Shown here: positions 42,544 through 52,020 of the stretch, piece after piece
Position numbering within the stretch: position 1 is the first letter of the stretch
How the letters are laid out: each line of letters begins with the position of its first letter
From: Paracoccaceae bacterium
GTDB lineage: Bacteria; Pseudomonadota; Alphaproteobacteria; Rhodobacterales; Rhodobacteraceae
Reading direction: 5' to 3'
Length of the DNA: 52,774 bases
Assembly: GCA_024639125.1 (NCBI GenBank)
Contig: JAHEJA010000022.1
Span: forward strand, 33,023-85,796
Position numbers and translations under genes: made by a program
The notes under the pieces: generated by a model
Seen by the model: only the letters and a program-made list of their open reading frames with translations
Database searches by the model: none
Told to the model about the DNA's origin: nothing

Positions 42544-43722
42544 TTATAGTTTTTCAATGATTTCTGCGGCGGTGATACGTCCGATGTGGTCCATCGCCAT
42601 AACATTATCAAGACTCAAGCAGTCACTTTCGCTTGAAAACTGATGACCCACACGGTCTAGAACCTGTTCAACAACGGCTGCCATGTCCAAAAAACCAATC
42701 TTTTTGGCGATAAAGGCATCCAGAGAAATTTCTTTGGCAGCATTAAAGACGGCCCCACTTAGCCCACCTTGCGCCATCACGCGATAAGCCAAGCGCAGCG
42801 GAGGATATTTTTCAAGATCCGGTGCCGAAAAATCAAATCGACCAATTTTTGCAAAATCCAAGCGCTCAAGTGGCAAATCGGCCCTGTTCGGCCACGAAAG
42901 TGCATAACCGATCGCGTGGCGCATATCAGCAGGGCCAACATGAGCCATCAACCCGCCATCCGTAAACCCAATCATAGCATGGATCATGGATTGCGGATGG
43001 ATCAAGACTTCGATTTGATCTGGCGTGAAATTAAATAACTCTTTTGCCTCAATGACTTCTAACGATTTATTAAACATGGACGCACTGTCAATTGTAATGC
43101 GTTGCCCCATATCCCAATTCGGATGCGTGGCGGCCTGTTCCGGCGTGGCTTGCGCGATTTGATCCAATGTCCAATCGCGAAATGCTCCGCCAGAGGCGGT
43201 TATAATAACCCGCTCTACCGAAGAAATGTCTTCTCCGACCAACGCTTGGAAAAGAGCGGAATGTTCGCTATCCACAGGCAAAATGCGACCACCAAACGAC
43301 TTGACTTTGGACTGCATCAAGCGACCGGCACAAACCATGCTTTCTTTGTTCGCAAGCGCCAATGTCGCCCCTTGTTCCAAGGTTGCAACCCCACTGCCAA
43401 GCCCAGCAGCCCCCACAATTGCAGACACTGCAATATCGACGGGTCGCTGTGCAGCATCAACGATCGCTTGGCTACCGCAGGCAACATCGATCCCTGTGCC
43501 CGATAAGGCGGACTTCAAATCTTGATAACGGTCTTCGTAGGCGGTCACAGCAATCTTAGCGCGAAATGCAACTGCGTCCTTGGCCAATTGGTCAATATTA
43601 TGACCGCCAGTTAGTGCAACAACGTCATAGGCATCCGGATCACGCTGGATCAAATCTAGGGTATTTTGTCCAATCGACCCTGTTGCCCCAAAGACGCTAA
43701 TCCGTTTCAATACATCACCCAA
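42544..43722 (-). CDS. dxr: 1-deoxy-D-xylulose 5-phosphate reductoisomerase
   Basis: 392-residue NADPH enzyme, committed step of the MEP isoprenoid pathway. N-terminal ISVFGATGSIGQNTLDLI, LALANKESMVCAG, the metal and substrate segment ILPVDSEHSALFQ, and ITIDSASMFNKSLEVIEAK. It overlaps cdsA by 16 bp. It supplies precursors for the UppS product encoded two genes upstream. Confidence 0.95.
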   Translation of the reverse strand: MGDVLKRISVFGATGSIGQNTLDLIQRDPDAYDVVALTGGHNIDQLAKDAVAFRAKIAVTAYEDRYQDLKSALSGTGIDVACGSQAIVDAAQRPVDIAVSAIVGAAGLGSGVATLEQGATLALANKESMVCAGRLMQSKVKSFGGRILPVDSEHSALFQALVGEDISSVERVIITASGGAFRDWTLDQIAQATPEQAATHPNWDMGQRITIDSASMFNKSLEVIEAKELFNFTPDQIEVLIHPQSMIHAMIGFTDGGLMAHVGPADMRHAIGYALSWPNRADLPLERLDFAKIGRFDFSAPDLEKYPPLRLAYRVMAQGGLSGAVFNAAKEISLDAFIAKKIGFLDMAAVVEQVLDRVGHQFSSESDCLSLDNVMAMDHIGRITAAEIIEKL

Positions 43723-44492
43723 TGCGCAAGTAGCCCAAATGCAACGGTGGCCCCGATTACCCCATCAAAGCGGTCAAAAAAGCCACCATGACCGGGAATA
43801 AGGGTCGAGCTGTCTTTGATGTTGCACGCCCGCTTGAGCGCGCTTTGGGAAATGTCCCCCATTTGAGACGCAAAAGACAGGAAAAATGCCATTAAAACAA
43901 GCCACTCTTGGTTTTGATGTAGATCAACAAATAGCGTTAAAACCAGTGTAAAGACCATAGCGGCAGCCCACCCCCCAATGGCGCCTGACCATGTTTTCTT
44001 GGGCGAATAGCGGGGCCAAAACTTGGGCCCCCCAAGAATGCGTCCTGCAAAATATCCTGCGATATCGGTCATGACAACAACGCCCAAAACCCACAAGGCC
44101 ATGGCTAACCCAAAATCCGCGCGGATTGACAGCAGCACGTAACCGCATGCAACAATCGCAAGGGAAAATAACATACCTTTGGTTTTGTGGGTGTGAAAAA
44201 AGCTACGTTGGATCAACACCCCGATAGCAACAGCAATTCCCGCACCAAGAGGGGACAAGATCAACGTCAACGATAATGTCCCAGCGGCAAAAACCGCAGA
44301 AAACCAATGCGCTTGACGAGACAAGGGCGTCAGCATTCGGGTGATTTCCCAATGGATCACGGCCACCAAAGCCAATACCAGTATCCCGAACGCAATGCCG
44401 CCCAACCAAAGAGCGCCGCCGCCCACCGCCAACAACACACATGCTGACAGAATACGAGGCATCAAATCGCCCCATTTTTCGGATACAGTCAT
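43707..44492 (-). CDS. cdsA: Phosphatidate cytidylyltransferase
   Basis: 261-residue multi-pass membrane enzyme making CDP-diacylglycerol for phospholipid synthesis. Several hydrophobic segments are followed by the family signature region SPKKTWSGAIGGWAAAM and SQMGDISQSALKRACNIKDS, with the metal-binding Asp residues, then PGHGGFFDRFDGVIGA. It overlaps uppS by 4 bp and dxr by 16 bp. Confidence 0.94.
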   Translation of the reverse strand: MTVSEKWGDLMPRILSACVLLAVGGGALWLGGIAFGILVLALVAVIHWEITRMLTPLSRQAHWFSAVFAAGTLSLTLILSPLGAGIAVAIGVLIQRSFFHTHKTKGMLFSLAIVACGYVLLSIRADFGLAMALWVLGVVVMTDIAGYFAGRILGGPKFWPRYSPKKTWSGAIGGWAAAMVFTLVLTLFVDLHQNQEWLVLMAFFLSFASQMGDISQSALKRACNIKDSSTLIPGHGGFFDRFDGVIGATVAFGLLAHWVMY

Positions 44493-45229
44493 ACCTTGAT
44501 GCCCCCAAAACGTCGGTCACGGCTTTTAAACCGATCTACGATGTTTTCAAAAATTTCCGCACTGAAATCAGGCCATAATGTATCGACAAATTCATATTCC
44601 GAATAGGCAGACTGCCATAATAGAAAATTCGAAATTCTGGCTTCGCCGCTGGTACGCACAACCAAGTCAGGATCAGGAAGTACACATGTATCCAGATACT
44701 TAGGAAGCGTTTCTTCACCAATATCAGCAACCAAAAGTTTGCCAATTGCCACATCATGTGCCAACCGTTTTGTCGCCCTCGCCACTTCGTCACGGCTACC
44801 GTAATTCAGTGCGATCGTAAGATGAACGCGATCGTTGGTTTCCGTCAATTGCTCAAGTTCATCCATTAACTTGACCAGCTTGTCATCCAAACGCACACGA
44901 TCCCCAATAAACCGGACCCTTACGCCTTCTTTGGCTAAATTGCGCGCCTCGCGTTTGATGTATTGCCGAAACAATGTCATCAACCCCGATACTTCGCTCT
45001 GCGTTCTTTTCCAGTTCTCGGTCGAAAACGCGAATATGGTCAGATACTTAACGCCCACATTTGGACACGTCTGAACAATTTCGCGGATCCGCTTTGCGCC
45101 AGCACGATGCCCCATTAATCGAGGCTGACCCCGCAGTTGCGCCCACCGCCCGTTCCCATCCATAATGATGGCCACATGTGCGGGGCTGCTCGTCTGTGTT
45201 GACGAGCTTTTGCTAAGGTCCTGTGCCAT
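44489..45229 (-). CDS. uppS: Undecaprenyl diphosphate synthase
   Basis: 246-residue cis-prenyltransferase producing the lipid carrier for peptidoglycan and O-antigen. Catalytic Asp24 in HVAIIMDGNGRWAQLRG, then GHRAGAKRIREIV, the FAFSTENWKR segment, and the C-terminal DLVVRTSGEARISNFLLWQ with the conserved Arg and Ser. It lies 9 bases downstream of frr and overlaps cdsA. Confidence 0.95.
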   Translation of the reverse strand: MAQDLSKSSSTQTSSPAHVAIIMDGNGRWAQLRGQPRLMGHRAGAKRIREIVQTCPNVGVKYLTIFAFSTENWKRTQSEVSGLMTLFRQYIKREARNLAKEGVRVRFIGDRVRLDDKLVKLMDELEQLTETNDRVHLTIALNYGSRDEVARATKRLAHDVAIGKLLVADIGEETLPKYLDTCVLPDPDLVVRTSGEARISNFLLWQSAYSEYEFVDTLWPDFSAEIFENIVDRFKSRDRRFGGIKV

Positions 45230-45238
45230 ACTCAGGAA

Positions 45239-45802
45239 CTAGACTTGCATGATTTCAGCTTGTTTGGTTTCAAGCGCGGCATCGACAGCTTTGATGTATT
45301 TATCTGTCAAATCCTGAACTTCGGTTTCCCAGAACTTTTGATCATCCTCGGACATGCCGTCTGCTTTTGCTTTTTTAACCTGATCCATACCATCGCGGCG
45401 GATATTGCGGATCGAAACACGGCCGCTTTCAGCGTATTGCGCGGCAACACGCGATAGTTCACGACGCCGCTCTTCGTTCAATTCAGGGATTGGCAACATG
45501 ATAATTGTGCCGTTCAACTGTGGGTTAATGCCTAATCCGCTTTCGCGAATGGCTTTTTCCACGGCATTCACCATAGATTTATCCCAAACATTCACCGTGA
45601 CCATGCGTGGTTCCGGAACGTTGACGGTTCCCAATTGGTTAATTGGCGTTTGCTGACCATAGGCTTCGACGACGATCGGATCTAGCATCGACGCAGAACC
45701 GCGCCCTGTCCGAAGCGAAGCAAATTCAGTTTTCAAAGACCCCATAGCACCCTTCATACGGCGTTCTAGGTCATCGGTATCAATCATAAAATCGTCGGAC
45801 AT
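45239..45802 (-). CDS. frr: Ribosome recycling factor
   Basis: 187 residues, the constant length of the family. It has the three-helix core starting [23 protein letters not shown], the hinge and beta domain ([20 protein letters not shown]) and the C-terminal helix ([20 protein letters not shown]). It splits post-termination ribosomes with EF-G. Encoded 83 bp after pyrH, the near-universal order. Confidence 0.96.
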   Translation of the reverse strand: MSDDFMIDTDDLERRMKGAMGSLKTEFASLRTGRGSASMLDPIVVEAYGQQTPINQLGTVNVPEPRMVTVNVWDKSMVNAVEKAIRESGLGINPQLNGTIIMLPIPELNEERRRELSRVAAQYAESGRVSIRNIRRDGMDQVKKAKADGMSEDDQKFWETEVQDLTDKYIKAVDAALETKQAEIMQV

Positions 45803-45885
45803 TTCACAGCTCTTATTCTTGTTTACGTTGGTTTGCGTTTATCAGGCCAAAGGGTCTTTCGTCCAGTGACAATCACAAATGTGAC

Positions 45886-46617
45886 TTAATCAGAGACGCG
45901 TGTATAGGTGCCCTCACCTGCGAGAATACCTTTGAAACCACCTGGTTCGTCCAAAGAAAACACAATTATCGGCAAGCTATTGTCGCGCGCCAAGGCAATT
46001 GCACTGGCATCCATGACCGCCAAATGTTTGGCCAGAACATCATCATAGGTGATTGCATCATAACGGACCGCATCGTCGTGTTTGGCGGGATCCTTGTCAT
46101 AGACACCGTCAACTTTGGTCCCCTTAAAGATCGCTTCGCATGCCATTTCATTTGCCCGCAATGTCGCGGCAGTATCCGTGGTGAAATACGGGTTTCCTGT
46201 GCCGGCGGCGAAAATACAGACGCGCTTTTTCTCTAGGTGACGTACCGCACGGCGGCGAATATAGGGTTCGCACACTTGATCCATCGGGATCGCAGAAATA
46301 ACGCGGGTAAAGACCCCCAACCCTTCTAGTGCGCTCTGCATTGCGAGCGCGTTCATGACTGTGGCCAGCATACCCATATAGTCGGCTGTGGTGCGCTCCA
46401 TTCCCTGAGCGCTGCCTTGGAGACCGCGAAAAATATTCCCGCCCCCGATCACCATACAAATTTCAACGCCCAGATCATGAACGATTTTGACTTCGCGGGC
46501 GATTCTTTCGACTGTTGGCGGGTGCAACCCAAAGCCTTGGTCCCCCATAAGGGCTTCGCCTGAAATCTTAAGCATTACTCGCTTAAACGTGGTTTTTTCG
46601 GGGGTAGCGTCTGCCAT
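45886..46617 (-). CDS. pyrH: UMP kinase
   Basis: 243-residue amino-acid-kinase-fold enzyme phosphorylating UMP to UDP. Markers are [45 protein letters not shown], and [18 protein letters not shown] 46617 has AAGGAG 6 bases upstream; a longer frame to 46725 only adds unconserved sequence. First gene of the long minus-strand cluster, divergent from miaA. Confidence 0.96.
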   Translation of the reverse strand: MADATPEKTTFKRVMLKISGEALMGDQGFGLHPPTVERIAREVKIVHDLGVEICMVIGGGNIFRGLQGSAQGMERTTADYMGMLATVMNALAMQSALEGLGVFTRVISAIPMDQVCEPYIRRRAVRHLEKKRVCIFAAGTGNPYFTTDTAATLRANEMACEAIFKGTKVDGVYDKDPAKHDDAVRYDAITYDDVLAKHLAVMDASAIALARDNSLPIIVFSLDEPGGFKGILAGEGTYTRVSD

Positions 46618-46753
46618 GTTGCACTCCTTGCGCGAAACTGTAGGATCTGCGCCAAAATGTCGGAAAACGTCGTCATGTTCAATGGCACAATCAAGCTTTC
46701 TGAATTTAAACGACCATGCCTGCAAAAATAACCAATCAAGAGAACTGTTTTAT

Positions 46754-47644
46754 ATGTCTGCTCGCTTTGACCAACTGGCCCCTTTGATCAAAGAAACGGG
46801 ACCAATTTTAATAGCCGGCCCAACGGCATCAGGAAAATCCAGCCTTGCGATGGATTTAGCGCAGATGACAGGTGGACCAATTGTTAATGCGGATGCCATT
46901 CAGGTGTATGAAAATTGGCGTGTGTTAACCGCACGGCCTTCTATTACAGACGAAGGGTTGGTCGAACATTTGCTCTACGGACATATTGCCAAAGCCGCAG
47001 AATATTCTGTCGGTCATTGGCTACGTGATGTGCAGGGCATCCTGTCAAAGTATGAACGTCCCATCATCGTGGGTGGCACAGGACTATATTTCACCGCTTT
47101 GACCCAAGGTTTGGCGAATATTCCGCCGATACCAGATGATCTACGCGCCAAAGGGAATGCACTGCGGGCTGACCATGGCATTGACGCCTTGTTACAGGAT
47201 CTAGACAGCGCGACCCGCGACAGCATCGACACCCAAAACCCAATGCGCGTTCAGCGCGCTTGGGAAGTTTTGCATGCTACGGGCACATCCATCATTGAAT
47301 GGCAAACCCAAACACCGCCGCCGCTGTTAGATGTTCACACGGCTACGGCGATCGTGTTTGATGTCGAAAAAGATTGGTTGAATGATCGCATCGCGCAGCG
47401 ATTTGACAGTATGCTAGACACGGGTGCATTGGCCGAGGCGCAAGACAACCTGACAGATTGGAACCCCAGCTTGTTATCTTCCAAGGCCATTGGGGCCCCG
47501 GACTTGATCGCCTTTTGTCAGGGGGAAATTCCGCTAGAAACCGCCAGATCAAACGCAACGATCGCGACTCGGCAATTTGCAAAACGCCAAAGAACATGGT
47601 TCCGAAGCAAAATGAAAACATGGATTCACTTTTCTCCGACCTAA
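46754..47644 (+). CDS. miaA: tRNA dimethylallyltransferase
   Basis: 296-residue enzyme adding a dimethylallyl group to A37 of UNN-reading tRNAs. Walker A GPTASGKS (22-29), then IVNADAIQVYENWRVLTARP (usually DSxQ), VGGTGLYFTALTQGLANIP, and the C-terminal ATRQFAKRQRTWFRS. The start at 46754 fits the family N-terminus. An upstream in-frame opening to 46487 crosses pyrH and is not real. No strong SD is seen, so translation may be weak. Confidence 0.92.
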   Translation: MSARFDQLAPLIKETGPILIAGPTASGKSSLAMDLAQMTGGPIVNADAIQVYENWRVLTARPSITDEGLVEHLLYGHIAKAAEYSVGHWLRDVQGILSKYERPIIVGGTGLYFTALTQGLANIPPIPDDLRAKGNALRADHGIDALLQDLDSATRDSIDTQNPMRVQRAWEVLHATGTSIIEWQTQTPPPLLDVHTATAIVFDVEKDWLNDRIAQRFDSMLDTGALAEAQDNLTDWNPSLLSSKAIGAPDLIAFCQGEIPLETARSNATIATRQFAKRQRTWFRSKMKTWIHFSPT

Positions 47645-47768
47645 AGGTGGCGCGCTTCGTGGAACAAGCCACACTGTCAACCCCTAAAAATTGGTTGCAT
47701 TCCGGAAAAATGTCGCCTTTTCTATGGGCATATGTCGTCTTTCTGACTGAAAATGCCGAAAGTCGACG

Positions 47769-47800
47769 TTGACCTGTCTGCACTTTTCGTGCGGTATAGT
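47769..47800 (+). promoter_or_regulatory. Candidate promoter of the ABC transporter operon
   Basis: TTGACC (47769-47774) and a good -10, TATAGT (47795-47800), are 20 bases apart, longer than ideal. A small GCAC/GTGC inverted repeat lies in the spacer and might bring them into register or bind a regulator. This is the 249-bp gap between miaA and the binding protein gene. Confidence 0.35.
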
Positions 47801-47893
47801 CGGTGTAGCGAGAACAGGCGCAAGCTTGTCTAAGCATACCAAGGGTTCGCAAGTAACCCGCTTATAAATGTAATGTGTCACAGGGAGAACACG

Positions 47894-49573
47894 ATGACGC
47901 AAATGACAAATTCAACTGCAACTATGCACCCAGCAGCAGAAATGTATGCGCGCGAATTCAAAAAAGGCCAACTCAGCCGCCGTGAATTCTTGACCCGTAC
48001 TACTGCATTGGGCCTAACAGCAAGTGCAGCTTACGCCCTTGGTGGACTGGGATCCCCAGCACAAGCAGACGGCCATGCCGCCGCACAACAAGGCGGCACA
48101 TTGCGCATGCAAATGGAAGTGCGCGCACTTAAAGACCCACGCACATATGACTGGACGCAAATTGCGACCTTCACTGCGGGTTGGCTAGAGTATCTCGTAG
48201 AATATAACAACGACGGCTCGTTCGCATCTATGCTTCTTGAAAGCTGGTCATCAAATGACGATGCAACAGAGTATACCCTGAACGTTCGCAAAGGCGTCAA
48301 GTGGAACAATGGCGAAGATTTCACTGCAGACGACGTTGCACGCAACATTGCTGGCTGGTGTGATAAATCCGTTGAAGGTAACTCAATGGCTGCCCGTATG
48401 GCGTCTTTGATCGATGCCGACAGTGGCAAAGCCTCAGAAGGTGCGATCACGGTTGTTGATAGCCATACCGTTGTGCTTAAAACCAACACGCCTGACATTA
48501 CGGTAATTGCCGGTATGGCGGATTACCCAGCTGCGATTGTTCACAGCTCGTTTAATGCTGAAACAATGCTCGATAACCCAATCGGCACTGGCTACATGTT
48601 GCCAGAAAGCATGGACGTTGGCGTCAAAGGCGTTCTTGTTCGCAACGAAGGTCACCAGTGGTGGGGATACGAAGCCGGCAAAGGCGGGTATCTGGATCGC
48701 ATCGAATTCATCGACTATGGCACAGACCCTGCAGCATTCGTTGCGGCATTTGATGCCGGTGAAATCGATCGCTGCTGGGAATCTGTTGGCGAATTTGTGG
48801 ACGTATATGACAGCCTTGGCCTTGTCCGTTCCGAAGTCCCATCAGGATTTACTCTTTCTATTCGTCCAAACCAATTGGCAGAAGACGCAAATGGCAACAA
48901 AATCTATGCTGACAAGCGGGTTCGCCAAGCCTTGGCAATGGCCGTTGACAACAACGTCTGCCTAGAATTGGGCATGTCAAACTATGGTATCCCTGCGGAT
49001 AACTGTTTCGTTGGCCCAATGCACCCAGAGCATGATCCATCTGTCACGCGTTTGCCTTTTGATCCAGCCAAAGCCAAAGCATTGATGGACGAAGCAGGCA
49101 TGGGCGATTTCGAACACGAACTGCATTCAATCGATGACGACTGGCGCAAAAACACAACGGATGCCGTTGCAGCACAACTACGTGACGCAGGTATTCCAGT
49201 GAAGCGTACAATTTTGCCTGGTTCAACATTCTGGAATGACTGGACAAAATACGCGTTCAGCTCAACCAACTGGAACCACCGTCCTTTGGGTACTCAGGTT
49301 CTTGCTTTGGCCTTTAAGTCAGGCGAAGCATGGAACGAAGCAGGTTTTGCAAACGCAGAATTTGATGCCTTGTTGTCAGAAGCTAACTCTTTGGCAGATG
49401 CGGATAAACGTCGTGTTGTTATGGCTAAATTGCAAGCCATCATGATCGAAGAAGGTGTCACAATCCAGCCATACTGGCGGACAGCGATCCTTCACCACAG
49501 AGATAACGTGGTTAACGCAGGCAAGCACATTGCCGACCTACCACAAATCTACAAGTGGGGCCTAAAAGCTTAA
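47894..49573 (+). CDS. ABC transporter substrate-binding protein, family 5 (peptide/opine/nickel type)
   Basis: 559 residues. A twin-arginine signal is visible: [20 protein letters not shown] with Arg29-Arg30, cleavage near PAQA/DG (about 58). The mature part follows the SBP_bac_5 plan: [21 protein letters not shown] then [14 protein letters not shown] (about 110-145), and a C-terminal [15 protein letters not shown]. Tat export of a solute-binding protein is common in this group. The ligand is unknown; di- or oligopeptides are the default guess. GGGAG precedes ATG 47894. First gene of its operon. Confidence 0.88.
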   Translation: MTQMTNSTATMHPAAEMYAREFKKGQLSRREFLTRTTALGLTASAAYALGGLGSPAQADGHAAAQQGGTLRMQMEVRALKDPRTYDWTQIATFTAGWLEYLVEYNNDGSFASMLLESWSSNDDATEYTLNVRKGVKWNNGEDFTADDVARNIAGWCDKSVEGNSMAARMASLIDADSGKASEGAITVVDSHTVVLKTNTPDITVIAGMADYPAAIVHSSFNAETMLDNPIGTGYMLPESMDVGVKGVLVRNEGHQWWGYEAGKGGYLDRIEFIDYGTDPAAFVAAFDAGEIDRCWESVGEFVDVYDSLGLVRSEVPSGFTLSIRPNQLAEDANGNKIYADKRVRQALAMAVDNNVCLELGMSNYGIPADNCFVGPMHPEHDPSVTRLPFDPAKAKALMDEAGMGDFEHELHSIDDDWRKNTTDAVAAQLRDAGIPVKRTILPGSTFWNDWTKYAFSSTNWNHRPLGTQVLALAFKSGEAWNEAGFANAEFDALLSEANSLADADKRRVVMAKLQAIMIEEGVTIQPYWRTAILHHRDNVVNAGKHIADLPQIYKWGLKA

Positions 49574-49589
49574 TCCACATTGAAATGAA

Positions 49590-49624
49590 GGGGTGCGGTT
49601 CTGGGTAAATCGCGCCCCTTTTTT
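49590..49624 (+). terminator. Terminator between binding protein and permease genes
   Basis: GGGGTGCG (49590-49597) pairs over 8 bp, with one G-U, to CGCGCCCC (49611-49618), followed by six T. Partial termination here would give more binding protein than permease, a common arrangement in ABC operons. Confidence 0.75.
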
Positions 49625-49685
49625 ATCCCCCGGAACGCGTCAAACGCGTTTGGGATGCATACCCCAACAAACCACAGGGACATCT

Positions 49686-50732
49686 ATGGGACTGTTTATT
49701 CTCAGACGATTTGGGATCATGGTGTTTACAGCACTTTGCCTCACGTTCATCGTCTTCTTTCTGACAAATCTCTATCCAAACCTTGAAAAACTTGCCAAAT
49801 CCGAAGGCAATTTTCGTATGGATGACACAGCGGTATCAACATTTTTGAACAACCGTGGCTATATGCAACCTTTGCCAGTGAAATACGGGCAATGGCTTGG
49901 CGTTGTGCCTGGTTATGTGATCGAAGGTACCGACGGGAAAACCCGCGGCAAATGCGTGGTGCCAGGTGGCACAATCGAAGACGCCCCAAGGTTCTGTGGT
50001 ATTTTGCAAGGCGATTGGGGGTTTTCAACTGTATTCAAAGAAGATGTCTCTATGATCGTGGCGACCCGACTTTCCCTCACTGGGAAATTGATGATGTGGG
50101 TCATGATCCTGATGATCCCTTCTGCGCTGATCTTGGGCGTGCTTGCCGGTATGCGAGAAGGCAGTAAATTGGATCGTAGCCTGTCTACCTTTGCGATTAT
50201 GACCACGGCGACACCTGAATATGTATCCGGTGTTATCCTGATCGCGGTCTTTTCGTCATCTGCATTTGGGCTAAAATGGTTCAAAGGCACGGCAACCAGT
50301 GCGATGGACAGTGCCAATTTCGAAAATTTCTTTCTACCGGTCTTGACGATTGCTCTTTATGGGATGGGATATATCGCACGAATGACGCGCGCCTCAATGG
50401 CCGAAGTCATGACAGCCCAGTATATCCGGACCGCCCGTCTCAAGGGTGTATCGTTCAAGAACATTGTTGTGAAACACGCATTGAGAAATGCGCTGATTGC
50501 GCCTTTTACCGTTATAATGCTGCAATTCCCGTGGCTTTTGAACGGTGTTGTGATCGTTGAAACTTTGTTTAATTACAAAGGCTTTGGTTGGGTTCTTGTC
50601 CAAGCAGCAGGAAACAATGACATCGAACTTTTGCTTGGTGTATCCGTCGTCTCGGTTGTGGTCGTTCTGGTCACTCAGCTGATTTCAGATATCGGCTACG
50701 TATACCTAAATCCACGCATCAGCGTCACTTAA
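49686..50732 (+). CDS. ABC transporter permease, DppB/OppB type
   Basis: 348-residue inner-membrane permease. The first membrane segment LRRFGIMVFTALCLTFIVFF is followed by a long periplasmic region (about 30-125) with two Cys (GKCVVPGG and RFCGILQG). Five more segments follow. The cytoplasmic coupling loop is MTAQYIRTARLKGVSFKNIV with the EAA-type Gly. ATG 49686 has AGGGA 6 bases upstream; the longer frame to 49593 includes the terminator and is not real. Pairs with the next permease. Confidence 0.9.
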   Translation: MGLFILRRFGIMVFTALCLTFIVFFLTNLYPNLEKLAKSEGNFRMDDTAVSTFLNNRGYMQPLPVKYGQWLGVVPGYVIEGTDGKTRGKCVVPGGTIEDAPRFCGILQGDWGFSTVFKEDVSMIVATRLSLTGKLMMWVMILMIPSALILGVLAGMREGSKLDRSLSTFAIMTTATPEYVSGVILIAVFSSSAFGLKWFKGTATSAMDSANFENFFLPVLTIALYGMGYIARMTRASMAEVMTAQYIRTARLKGVSFKNIVVKHALRNALIAPFTVIMLQFPWLLNGVVIVETLFNYKGFGWVLVQAAGNNDIELLLGVSVVSVVVVLVTQLISDIGYVYLNPRISVT

Positions 50733-50747
50733 TCAGGGGGAAAACTC

Positions 50748-51941
50748 ATGGAAGCTTTAAGCTGGGGCGCCATCCTTCTGGCAATGTTTACACAATTGAC
50801 ACCGGTTTGGATCGCGCTGGTCCTAACCTATGTGATTTCTATAAAATACAAACGCAAACTGGGGCTTTATGGCAAGCTGTTCGACAGCACCATTGGCATG
50901 ATCGGGTTTGGTATCGTGATGTTCTGGGTCTTTGTCGGCTTTTTTGCCGGTGCCTTGGATATGATTGTTACCCACGATCCATTGGCCCAAATATCTGGTA
51001 TGAAAAACAAAGTGCCCGGAACAGGCATTCGCGGCGCCGATGATGGCCTTTATGCCTATTACCTTTTGGGTGGTGATAACCTTGCTCGTGATATTTTCAG
51101 CCGTGTTATGGCAGGTAGCTCGATAGTTGTGGTCATTGCTCCATTGGCAACCGTGTTTGCCTTTATGGCTGGCATTACGTTGGGATTGCCAGCAGGGTAT
51201 TACGGTGGGCGTTTGGATATTGTTTTGTCCTTCTTAGCAAACCTGATCCTCGCCTTTCCTGTTATTCTGTTGTTTTACCTCTTGGTGACACCAGAAATTA
51301 GAATGACAGGCATGCCACAATATATGGCAGTGGTTTTGTTTAGCTTTCCGTTGGTGTTCTATACCGTTCTAGTGAACTCACGGTTCTATATCCAACCTCA
51401 GAAACGTAATCTCTTTTTGGGTGCGGGTATCGTGGTTTTGGGATGGCTCTATCTGTCGATTGTCAACGAAGCTGGGTCCAAGATCACTATCTTTAACGCG
51501 ATTGATGGGTTTGATGTGGACGCAGGTTTGCTGACCGTTTTCGTATCCGTGGTATTTGTGAACTCGCCAACTGTGTTCCGTATTGTGCGCGGTTTGGCCA
51601 TGGACATCAAAACGCGCGACTACGTGGCAGCTGCGCAAACCCGTGGCGAAGGTCCATGGTACATCATGCTTTGGGAAATCTTGCCAAACGCCCGCGGACC
51701 TCTGATCGTCGATTTTTGTTTACGCATCGGCTATACCACCATTTTGCTTGGAACCTTGGGGTTCTTTGGTCTGGGGCTAGAACCCGAAAGCCCGAACTGG
51801 GGGGCAACAATCAACGAAGGTCGCAAACTTTTGTCGGTTTATCCGCACCCTGCTCTTCCGCCTGCCTTTGCATTGTTGAGCTTGGTTCTTGGCTTGAACC
51901 TTCTTGCTGATGGCTTGCGCGAAGAAAGCTTGAAAGATTGA
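50748..51941 (+). CDS. ABC transporter permease, DppC/OppC type
   Basis: 397 residues, longer than the usual 280-320 because of an extra N-terminal membrane segment (AILLAMFTQLTPVWIALVLT) and a lengthened middle (LFLGAGIVVLGWLYLSIVNE). Core features are the GGDNLARDIFSRVMAGSS segment typical of DppC and the coupling loop DYVAAAQTRGEGPWYIMLWE. GGGGG stands about 8 bases before ATG. It lies 15 bases after the first permease. Confidence 0.9.
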   Translation: MEALSWGAILLAMFTQLTPVWIALVLTYVISIKYKRKLGLYGKLFDSTIGMIGFGIVMFWVFVGFFAGALDMIVTHDPLAQISGMKNKVPGTGIRGADDGLYAYYLLGGDNLARDIFSRVMAGSSIVVVIAPLATVFAFMAGITLGLPAGYYGGRLDIVLSFLANLILAFPVILLFYLLVTPEIRMTGMPQYMAVVLFSFPLVFYTVLVNSRFYIQPQKRNLFLGAGIVVLGWLYLSIVNEAGSKITIFNAIDGFDVDAGLLTVFVSVVFVNSPTVFRIVRGLAMDIKTRDYVAAAQTRGEGPWYIMLWEILPNARGPLIVDFCLRIGYTTILLGTLGFFGLGLEPESPNWGATINEGRKLLSVYPHPALPPAFALLSLVLGLNLLADGLREESLKD

Positions 51942-51948
51942 TCCCTGT

Positions 51949-51970
51949 TGGCGCGGGTCTGCTCGCGCCA
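51949..51970 (+). other. Intercistronic hairpin between permease and ATPase genes
   Basis: TGGCGCG (51949-51955) pairs with CGCGCCA (51964-51970) around an 8-base loop, with no T tract. It is probably an mRNA-stabilising or processing element rather than a terminator. Confidence 0.5.
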
Positions 51971-52020
51971 GCTCCGACTGGGTTGATCACATTGGATGAT
52001 CCCCGCCATAGGAGATAAAA

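Noticed and set aside
46487-46753. Long N-terminal extension of miaA
   Set aside because: The extension is antisense to pyrH and lacks the family start; the Walker A is at the expected distance from ATG 46754.
47458-47772. 104-codon frame after miaA
   Set aside because: Its first 60% is the second frame of miaA and it has no SD; the remainder is promoter region.
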